A stretch of 5,514 nt of DNA from Nitrospirota bacterium (GTDB lineage Bacteria > Nitrospirota > Nitrospiria > JACQBZ01): the NCBI GenBank assembly GCA_016198945.1, contig JACQHO010000015.1, forward strand, positions 1 through 5,514, written 5' to 3'. The notes beneath the pieces were generated by a model. The model saw only the letters and a list, made by a program, of their open reading frames with translations, made no database searches and was not told the DNA's origin. Position 1 is the stretch's first letter, and the number at the start of each line of letters is the position of its first letter. The translations under genes were made by a program, and so were the position numbers. Below, in pieces: positions 1-4,684 of this stretch.

Positions 1-3
1 CAT
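1..3 (-). CDS. Start codon of a gene running off the left edge (product unknown)
   Basis: Only the start codon is inside the window: CAT on the plus strand reads ATG on the minus strand. The call rests on the sequence AAGGAGG lying five bases upstream, which is close to an ideal ribosome binding site. The start also faces the same way as the antitoxin gene that ends about 100 bases before it. Nothing can be said about the product. It may be cotranscribed with the toxin-antitoxin pair, because I see no strong promoter between them; the only candidate is a weak extended -10-like TGGTAGAGT. Confidence 0.45.
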
Positions 4-8
4 TAGGG

Positions 9-15
9 CCTCCTT
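9..15 (-). promoter_or_regulatory. Strong ribosome binding site for the left-edge gene
   Basis: The minus strand reads AAGGAGG, then CCCTA, then ATG. This is the best SD in the window and the main reason to believe that a gene starts at base 3. Confidence 0.5.
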
Positions 16-105
16 GGGGGTGGATCGTACTCTACCAAAGAGTTACCTAATTAGTGAGCATCTACAACAGGCACCTTTCAGGCATGGGCTGTTCCGGTCT
101 TCCGT

Positions 106-414
106 TCATGCAGCGGACTTCTCTCGTTTATCGATCAGGCTGACCGAAAGTTTCAATCCGAACGGCCGGAGCAAACGATTGAGCGTCTCCTGCGTCGGAT
201 TATGTCCTGGATCGATCGCCCGGACAATATTGGGACCGGGAATCTTTGTTTTCTTCGAAAATTCCTTGACCCCGTAAGCGCGGATGACCTTGCCGAGCAC
301 AACCTGTATCGGCAAACCCTCCTCCAAGGCCGCTTGAATGAACTCCTTGACGAACTTCGGATCACGGAGATCTTTAGCCAGCCCTTCATTCCAATCTTTT
401 GCGCGACGTGCCAT
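106..414 (-). CDS. HigA-like antitoxin (addiction-module antidote protein)
   Basis: This 102-residue helix-turn-helix protein is the likely antidote to the overlapping RelE/HigB-like toxin. Such antitoxins neutralise the toxin by direct binding and usually repress their own operon. The N-terminal part (residues 17-45, starting RDPKFVKEFIQAALEEG) matches the conserved helical segment of the addiction-module antidote family. Residues about 48-93 form the HTH, with the typical late pattern NPTQETLNRLLRPFGLKLSV. The reading frame is open much further upstream, but the ATG at 414 is chosen because it has the SD AAGGGGGAG and gives the usual family length of about 100 residues. It overlaps the 3' end of the toxin gene by 29 bases, so translation is probably coupled. 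The family is fairly certain; DNA binding and pairing with the toxin are inferred from family and position. Confidence 0.88.
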   Translation of the reverse strand: MARRAKDWNEGLAKDLRDPKFVKEFIQAALEEGLPIQVVLGKVIRAYGVKEFSKKTKIPGPNIVRAIDPGHNPTQETLNRLLRPFGLKLSVSLIDKREKSAA

Positions 415-748
415 GGCTCCCCCTTTCCAGATAATCCAACCAAAATTTCCGGGCCTGCTCGATGTCCCGGCTCTGGGTGCGCTTTGTGCCCCCCATGAGA
501 AGCAAGACCAGATTCCGGCCTTCCATCCCGAAATAGACACGGTATCCCGGACCAAAATCCAGCCGGGCCTCCCGGACTCCCGCGCCGATGGATTTGCAGT
601 CGCCCAAATTCCCCGACTCAAATCGCAGAATCCGGGCTTGAACACGGGCCTTCACGGAAACATCCAGACGGTTCAGCCAATCTCGGAAAGGGCTCCCCCC
701 GCTTGCCGCAAGATACTCCCGGATGATAAAAGAACCGGCCGACTTCAT
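386..748 (-). CDS. RelE/ParE-superfamily toxin, HigB-like (addiction-module killer protein)
   Basis: This 120-residue protein is a toxin of the RelE fold. Relatives with this architecture mostly act as ribosome-dependent mRNA endonucleases, though the target here is not shown. Diagnostic segments are the N-terminal strand and helix IIREYLAASGGSPFRDWL (8-25), the basic helix ARVQARILRFESGNLGD (34-50), the core GVREARLDFGPGYRVYFG (57-74), and LLLMGGTKRTQSRDIEQA (82-99), which carries the family's usual GG-K-x-TQ...DI motif. The length is only slightly above the family norm of about 100. The ATG at 748 has a weak SD (GAGAG, six bases away) and lies just downstream of a good promoter. The toxin precedes the antitoxin, as in higBA and unlike relBE. 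The key core residues look intact, so the gene is probably functional. A few C-terminal residues (from about 110) overlap the antitoxin gene and may be dispensable. Confidence 0.88.
   Translation of the reverse strand: MKSAGSFIIREYLAASGGSPFRDWLNRLDVSVKARVQARILRFESGNLGDCKSIGAGVREARLDFGPGYRVYFGMEGRNLVLLLMGGTKRTQSRDIEQARKFWLDYLERGSHGTSRKRLE
417..425 (-). promoter_or_regulatory. Ribosome binding site that fixes the antitoxin start
   Basis: On the minus strand AAGGGGGAG is followed by CC and the ATG at 414. It lies inside the toxin coding sequence. It argues for a start at 414 rather than at any codon in the long upstream open frame. Confidence 0.6.
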
Positions 749-766
749 GCAATTCTCTCGGAATGA

Positions 767-795
767 ATATTATCTTATATGGTAATTATTGTCAA
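767..795 (-). promoter_or_regulatory. Sigma70-type promoter of the toxin-antitoxin operon
   Basis: The minus strand has a perfect -35 TTGACA (795-790), a 17-base spacer, and TAATAT (772-767) as the -10. An overlapping GATAAT (774-769) is a closer match but has a 15-base spacer. The region is clearly AT-richer than its surroundings. Transcription would start near 760, giving an mRNA leader of about 12 bases before the toxin ATG. I found no convincing palindromic operator here, although the antitoxin would be expected to bind in or near this site. Confidence 0.7.
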
Positions 796-947
796 GACTC
801 GGACTTGGACACTTACTTTGGCATCAAATATTTTATTTTCGCGAGCAATGGACAAATCTGGAAGGGCCATGGGTTTTTCCTCTCCGTCCAACGGATGGGG
901 CCCGTGTTGGTTAATGACGGCAGGAACGGCCCGCGGCGGAGGAATAT

Positions 948-1334
948 TCAGTACTTGGTCATCATGACATCGATCCCCTTCTGAAGGGCCCGGCGCCATT
1001 TCGCTTCCAGTGCCGGTGAAAATTTTGGATCTTTCTCGGCCAGCGCCTTGATCAGGCAGTCGACCCAGATCGGATACATGTCCGGCGTGATATTCATCCG
1101 CTTGCGGCTGTGGAGCTCGCCGAGACGTTCAACGGCCATCTCGCCCACGGCCTTTCCTTCGGCATACTGCAGCAGCACGAACATTCCATGCAGGAGAAGC
1201 CCCTTTTGTCTCTCAAAATCGGTCTTCTTGAAAAGCGGCCTGATCCTGGGGTCGGCGTCCAGGAAAATCGAATAAAACTTCTCGACGAACGCCGGGTTGC
1301 AGGTGCGATGAAAACTGTCGATGACTTCGCTCAT
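948..1334 (-). CDS. Single-domain bacterial globin
   Basis: This 128-residue protein consists of a globin fold only, with no reductase or signalling domain. Aligned by eye to flavohaemoglobin and Vitreoscilla-type globins, the haem-pocket residues fall in place. Tyr21 (in FYSIF) is B10, Phe35 (PLF) is CD1, Gln43 (ERQKG) is E7, and His75 (LGELHSRK) is the proximal F8 histidine. Spacing of 32 between E7 and F8 matches flavohaemoglobin. Tyr-B10 with Gln-E7 is the classic distal pair of O2-stabilising and NO-dioxygenating bacterial globins. The N-terminal helix is about eight residues shorter than in those proteins. Likely roles are O2 binding or NO detoxification with an external reductase; these are inferred. 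It could also belong to a little-studied globin subfamily of environmental bacteria. The start is the ATG at 1334 with GAGG eight bases upstream, and a good promoter lies about 75 bases before it. Confidence 0.85.
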   Translation of the reverse strand: MSEVIDSFHRTCNPAFVEKFYSIFLDADPRIRPLFKKTDFERQKGLLLHGMFVLLQYAEGKAVGEMAVERLGELHSRKRMNITPDMYPIWVDCLIKALAEKDPKFSPALEAKWRRALQKGIDVMMTKY

Positions 1335-1408
1335 GGGTCAACCTCGCTTGGCTCACTGTTCGGCGGTTCAAAAAGGGACCGGATTTATTCGAGGAATGAT
1401 ATGGCGGA

Positions 1409-1437
1409 ATTATAATAGGTTAAAGGGAAAAAGGCAA
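1409..1437 (-). promoter_or_regulatory. Sigma70-type promoter of the globin gene
   Basis: The minus strand carries TTGCCT (1437-1432), exactly 17 bases of spacer, and a perfect TATAAT (1414-1409). Transcription would start near 1402, leaving a leader of about 68 bases before the globin ATG. The -35 box and part of the spacer lie inside the heptamer-periodic tract. I looked for an FNR-type TTGAT-N4-ATCAA dyad in the leader and saw none. Confidence 0.6.
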
Positions 1438-1460
1438 AAGGAAAAAGTGAGGGGTGAGGG
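1426..1460. repeat. Five imperfect tandem heptamers (purine-rich on the plus strand)
   Basis: Read on the plus strand in steps of seven, the tract is GGAAAAA, GGCAAAA, GGAAAAA, GTGAGGG, GTGAGGG. Every unit begins with G, and the register holds across all five. The wider stretch 1422-1468 has only three pyrimidines in 47 bases. It lies between the ppcA stop and the globin start and overlaps the -35 region of the globin promoter. It may be one copy of a dispersed intergenic short-tandem-repeat family; that cannot be judged from a single locus. Confidence 0.6.
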
Positions 1461-1467
1461 GGAAGGA

Positions 1468-1504
1468 GCCCTGTTTTTAGAGGGCGGCCACGCGGGGCCA
1501 TCCC
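1468..1504 (-). terminator. Two adjacent candidate hairpins downstream of ppcA
   Basis: GCCCT (1468-1472) pairs with AGGGC (1481-1485) around an eight-base loop. Overlapping its edge, GGGcGGCC (1482-1489) can pair with GGCCatCCC (1496-1504) around a six-base loop, with a small asymmetric bulge. Both lie 40-75 bases past the ppcA stop, where a terminator would sit. There is no run of U directly after either stem. The minus-strand RNA is only pyrimidine-rich there, with T-rich segments further on. Intrinsic termination is therefore possible but weakly supported. Confidence 0.25.
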
Positions 1505-1542
1505 ACAGGATCGGGGTACCCAATAATACGGTCATCTTGTTT

Positions 1543-3066
1543 CTACCCGATGCTTCTTCGGATCTTGGCGGCTTCGAGGATGCGGTCGGAGGGCGTTTTG
1601 CCGGACTGATAGAGGAGATAGGCGCTGGAGACGAGGTTGCGGTGGAGGTAATGCTCGACCGTTTCGGGCCCCAACTCGCGGCCGAGGAATTTTTCGATGC
1701 CCTCGACATCCTTCTTCACGCCCCGCCAGGCGGCCGATTTCTTCGCAAGGAAATTCAGATTTTCCTTGTTGAGATAATGGCCGGCATGGATCATGTCCTT
1801 TTCAAAATTTCGGTAGAACGCTTTTAAGGCATGGGTGAGCCCGCGCTCCTGCATCTCGCGAAGCCCCCGCCCCGTCCCAATCAGCTCCGGAGGGACGCCG
1901 AGGGAATAGAGGACGGCCGTAAAACCGATCGCGCGAGGGAGACGCTTGCCCCCGAAGCCGCGCGCATACCCGAACAGCCCGATATGGAGCATCCGCTCGC
2001 GGCGCTCTGGGATGATTTTTGAGAAGCTGTTGACCATCCCGGCCAGGCCCTCGACCGTCCGCTGGTAATGCTTCGTGAAGAGTTCGCTCAAGGCCTCGCC
2101 CTCCTTGATCTCCCCGGGTGTATAGATCCGCGGGCGGCCTTTTTCCAGGTTGTGGTTGAGATACTGGAGCGACCGCTTCACGTCCTTCAAGGGATAGTCA
2201 TATCGGTAGGCCGACTGGATCGTGACGGTCCGCACGCCGGAATATTCGGCCAGAAAATCCTTGACCCGGTCCGGGGCCAGCCCGCCGCGAAACGGAAGCG
2301 AACCCACGCCGATGATCGGGAAGACCGGGATGCCTGATTCCTTTTCAAATGTGTAGTATTCCGACAGTGCGATCTTGGCCGCGACGACGGCCGGAACCAG
2401 CCCGGCGTTTAAGGGCGGATCGGACCGCGCGATGAACGGCCGCAGGTAGTCCGGCCGCGTCCCGTACTCCTTTTCATGAAGCTCCAGATAGTCGTGAAGA
2501 ATCTTGCGCGAGCCGGTCAGTTCCGAGATGCCCTCGATCAACGGGATGACACGGAGGTATTCGATCCCCTTCCGGTTTCCGAAGGCCGTATGCTTCAGGT
2601 GCGCCACCTGACCAAAGGTCTTTTGCAAATGGATCAGTTTCTTGGCCTCGTCCGTCATCGGCAGTATCACTTCGAAGACCGGCGGATGGGCGAAACCCAG
2701 ATCGGCCGTCAGGTCTTCAAAAGTCAGTATGCCCATGTAGGCGCGGGCCAGGCGGTAGCCTTTTTCGTGCCAGATGTTCGGAAGACGGAAGGTGAGAAAG
2801 ACGTCCCGGCCCAGGTGAACCCGTTTGAAAAAATCGTAATAGCTCGAGAGAAGCTTGTCCACCACGGCCTCGTCCACATACTTCCCCTCCCAGTCCCACA
2901 TATATTCCTGGCAATGGAGGTCCTTGAAGGCGCTGATGCATTCCTCGATCTCCTCCTGGGTACTGATGAAGGCCTCCCCGCTTTTCTTCCAGTACGGGAC
3001 GTTGGCATGGTCCGGATGCTGCGTCGCCATCGTGGCCGGAAATTTTCGATCCGCTTTTTGCAACAT
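1543..3066 (-). CDS. ppcA: Archaeal-type phosphoenolpyruvate carboxylase
   Basis: This 507-residue cytoplasmic enzyme converts phosphoenolpyruvate and bicarbonate to oxaloacetate and phosphate, replenishing the TCA cycle or feeding CO2 fixation. Its size and motifs mark the short archaeal-type family (PEPcase_2), not the bacterial or plant enzyme of about 900 residues. Visible landmarks are TMATQHPDHA (12-21), MWDWEGK (56-62), IARSDPPLNAG (212-222), GSLPFRGGL (255-263), TIQSAYRYDY (282-291) and HIGLFGYARG (361-370), all in expected order. The protein appears complete and unbroken. The ATG at 3066 is used because a TGA closes the frame a little upstream and family members have a short lead before the MATQHPD motif. 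Met13, inside that motif, is too late. There is no SD; a promoter ends about eight bases before the ATG, suggesting a leaderless transcript. It is divergent from the sigma54 activator and upstream, on the same strand, of the globin. Confidence 0.95.
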   Translation of the reverse strand: MLQKADRKFPATMATQHPDHANVPYWKKSGEAFISTQEEIEECISAFKDLHCQEYMWDWEGKYVDEAVVDKLLSSYYDFFKRVHLGRDVFLTFRLPNIWHEKGYRLARAYMGILTFEDLTADLGFAHPPVFEVILPMTDEAKKLIHLQKTFGQVAHLKHTAFGNRKGIEYLRVIPLIEGISELTGSRKILHDYLELHEKEYGTRPDYLRPFIARSDPPLNAGLVPAVVAAKIALSEYYTFEKESGIPVFPIIGVGSLPFRGGLAPDRVKDFLAEYSGVRTVTIQSAYRYDYPLKDVKRSLQYLNHNLEKGRPRIYTPGEIKEGEALSELFTKHYQRTVEGLAGMVNSFSKIIPERRERMLHIGLFGYARGFGGKRLPRAIGFTAVLYSLGVPPELIGTGRGLREMQERGLTHALKAFYRNFEKDMIHAGHYLNKENLNFLAKKSAAWRGVKKDVEGIEKFLGRELGPETVEHYLHRNLVSSAYLLYQSGKTPSDRILEAAKIRRSIG

Positions 3067-3074
3067 AATTCGAA

Positions 3075-3103
3075 AAGATACCAGAATCCCCCGGAATCCT
3101 CAA
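3075..3103 (-). promoter_or_regulatory. Predicted extended -10 promoter of ppcA
   Basis: The minus strand reads TTGAGG (3103-3098), 17 bases, then TATCTT (3080-3075), preceded by TGG, so the -10 is of the extended TGn type. Each hexamer matches four of six consensus bases. The start of transcription would fall at about 3068-3066, on or next to the ATG, which agrees with the missing SD. Confidence 0.5.
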
Positions 3104-3130
3104 CCGAAATCAGGGAAATCGGCCCGTTTC

Positions 3131-3159
3131 TTGAACTCGGTTCCCGATTTTGATACACT
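3131..3159 (+). promoter_or_regulatory. Predicted extended -10 promoter of the FHA-sigma54 activator gene
   Basis: TTGAAC (3131-3136), 17 bases, then TACACT (3154-3159) preceded by TGA, again an extended -10. Each hexamer matches four of six consensus bases. Transcription would begin near 3166, about three bases before the ATG, and the intervening bases contain no SD. The promoter is back-to-back with the ppcA promoter, 27 bases apart. An imperfect 16-bp palindrome (3115-3130, arms GAAAtcGG and CCcgTTTC) lies between them. Confidence 0.5.
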
Positions 3160-3168
3160 CGTTCCACC

Positions 3169-4515
3169 ATGCTCGAAGTCCAGATAGTACTCGGCGACAG
3201 ACTGGTTCACAAGGCCGTGGTCTCCAAAAACCGGATCACGGTCGGACGGTCGGACGAGAACGACGTCGTCCTCCCGGACAAATTCGTGTCGCGCCTGCAT
3301 TGCGTGATCGAAAAACAGGACGGCAAGTTTATCCTGTCCGACCAGAGCGCCAACGGAACGTACGTCGACAAAACCCGCGTCGAAAAAACGATCCCCCTTC
3401 CGTTAAAATGCAGCATCGGCATCTATCCCTATGTTTTAAACTGCACCTTCCACCCGGATGAATCCACCGCGCCGATCGAGACCGCCCGGGGCCGCTTCGT
3501 CGCACTTCCCAGCCGCCCGGAGGCGCCGTCCGCGGCCACGGTCCAGTACTACTTCGGCCTGCTGGTCGGCGACTCGCCCGCGATGCAGGCCGTCTACACG
3601 GTGATCCGGAAGATGGCCGACAGCACGGCCACCGTGCTGATCCAGGGGGAAAACGGGACGGGCAAGGAACTCGTGGCGAAGGCGATCCATCAGTCCGGGA
3701 ACCGGCGGGAGCGTCCTTTTATCGCGATCAACTGCGCCGCGATTCCGGACGCGCTGATCGAGAGCGAACTGTTCGGATATGAAAAGGGCGCCTTCACCGG
3801 CGCGGCCGGCTCAAAAAAAGGAAGGTTCGAAGAGGCCGACGGCGGCATGATTCTGCTGGACGAGATCGCCGAGCTGAGTCCGCCGGCCCAAGCCAAGCTT
3901 CTCCGTTTTTTGCAGGACCGCACCCTGACCCGGCTGGGCGGCGCCAAAAGTCTGACGGTGGACGTGCGTGTGCTGGCCGCCACCAATCAGGATCTTGAGG
4001 CGGCCGTTCGCGAAAACCGTTTCCGGTCGGATCTCTATTTCAGGATTCGTGTCGTTCAGATCGCCCTCCCGCCCCTCCGTGAACGCAAAGAGGATCTTCC
4101 GCTCCTGATCCGGCACCTGCTCCAGAAACTGGCCGCCGAGGAGCGGCTTCCCGGCCCCCCGATACTGACGGAGCCGGCCCGGACGCGGCTGACGGCCTAC
4201 GACTGGCCCGGAAACATCCGGCAGCTTGAAAACGTTTTGTACAGCGCGATGGTCGCGTCCCAACCGCCGCACCCGATTGAGGAGAGCCACCTCGACCTTC
4301 AAACCGGCCTGTACCCCGCCGCTGCTTCAACTCCGGCCGCGCAACCGGGCGGGACGGGTTTCGACGAAACCGCGAAACAAACGCTTCTGTCGGTAATGGA
4401 ACGCTTCGGCTGGAACACGGCCCGCGCGGCCGAGGCCTTGAAGGTCAGCCGGGGAACGATCTATTACAAGCTCAAAAAATTCAAGATCAAGATCAAAACT
4501 CGGACCCGGCCCTGA
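3169..4515 (+). CDS. FHA-domain sigma54 enhancer-binding transcriptional activator
   Basis: This 448-residue regulator has three domains. Residues 1-95 form an FHA domain with the phosphothreonine-binding signature GRS (26-28), SRLH (41-44) and NG (62-63). A variable linker follows. The AAA+ sigma54-interaction domain spans about 129-360: Walker A GENGTGKE (160-167), sigma54-contacting GAFTGA loop (207-212), Walker B MILLDE (227-232), ATNQDL (271-276), arginine-finger region FRSDLYFR (285-292) and WPGNIRQLE (346-354). The C-terminal Fis-type HTH (about 405-438) has the recognition pattern ARAAEALKVSRGTIYYKLKK, then a short basic tail KIKIKTRTR. All motor residues look intact, so it should open sigma54 promoters. 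The FHA domain replaces the usual receiver or GAF domain, so the input is probably binding of a Thr-phosphorylated protein. The start at 3169 places the first FHA strand at the very N-terminus and has no SD. The next gene encodes a PP2C phosphatase. Confidence 0.95.
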   Translation: MLEVQIVLGDRLVHKAVVSKNRITVGRSDENDVVLPDKFVSRLHCVIEKQDGKFILSDQSANGTYVDKTRVEKTIPLPLKCSIGIYPYVLNCTFHPDESTAPIETARGRFVALPSRPEAPSAATVQYYFGLLVGDSPAMQAVYTVIRKMADSTATVLIQGENGTGKELVAKAIHQSGNRRERPFIAINCAAIPDALIESELFGYEKGAFTGAAGSKKGRFEEADGGMILLDEIAELSPPAQAKLLRFLQDRTLTRLGGAKSLTVDVRVLAATNQDLEAAVRENRFRSDLYFRIRVVQIALPPLRERKEDLPLLIRHLLQKLAAEERLPGPPILTEPARTRLTAYDWPGNIRQLENVLYSAMVASQPPHPIEESHLDLQTGLYPAAASTPAAQPGGTGFDETAKQTLLSVMERFGWNTARAAEALKVSRGTIYYKLKKFKIKIKTRTRP

Positions 4516-4595
4516 TCGCATCCTTTTTCAAGAATTTAGAATCCCTTCCGAGTTTTTGAAATCCAAGCCTCTTCATTTCGTTCCGCTCCTCCCGT

Positions 4596-4645
4596 TTCAT
4601 GAGCTTTCCCGAATCTGAGAGCTGCACGGGTGAACCATTCATGAA
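4596..4645. promoter_or_regulatory. Pair of TCATGA palindromes, candidate activator-binding sites
   Basis: TCATGA occurs at 4597-4602 (context TTTCATGAGC) and 4639-4644 (context ATTCATGAAA). Their centres are 42 bp apart, about four helical turns, so both would face the same side of the DNA. They lie about 80 and 40 bp upstream of the predicted sigma54 transcription start. Enhancer-binding proteins normally bind paired dyads upstream of such promoters. The short length of the repeat makes chance a real alternative. Confidence 0.3.
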
Positions 4646-4654
4646 AAACCACTC

Positions 4655-4670
4655 AGGTATGCATCTTGCT
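4655..4670 (+). promoter_or_regulatory. Sigma54 (-24/-12) promoter of the PP2C phosphatase gene
   Basis: AGGTATG-CATC-TTGCT aligns with the consensus TGGCACG-N4-TTGCW. The invariant GG (4656-4657) and GC (4668-4669) are exactly ten bases apart, and nine of twelve defined positions match. Transcription would start near 4681, four bases before the ATG at 4685 or 13 before the alternative ATG at 4694. An overlapping TATATT (4671-4676) resembles a sigma70 -10 but has no acceptable -35 at 17-18 bases. Placement directly after a sigma54 activator gene strengthens the call. Confidence 0.6.
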
Positions 4671-4684
4671 TATATTCAGTCAAA

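Noticed and set aside
415..645. 77-residue N-terminal extension of the antitoxin frame
   Set aside because: This part lies within the toxin gene in another frame, has no SD at its first ATG, and would make the antitoxin far longer than its family.
883..895. Hairpin TCCGT-CCA-ACGGA downstream of the globin gene
   Set aside because: The stem has only five pairs, and the transcript after it is GAGAGGAAAAACC, not a U-run, so it is not a credible terminator.
763..984. Plus-strand open frame of 73 codons over the toxin-globin gap
   Set aside because: It has no SD, runs through the toxin promoter and into the globin 3' end, and has no recognisable features.
1514..1521. GGGTACCC palindrome after the ppcA stop
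   Set aside because: An eight-base perfect palindrome has no loop room for a hairpin and no repeated partner nearby; it is likely chance.
2476..3153. Plus-strand open frame of 225 codons
   Set aside because: It lies antisense to ppcA, whose motifs are unambiguous, and its translation shows no recognisable domain. Long antisense frames are expected in GC-rich genes.
4526..4561. Inverted repeat TTTCAA...TTGAAA after the activator stop
   Set aside because: The arms are six AT-rich bases with a loop of about 24, too weak for a terminator or a convincing operator.
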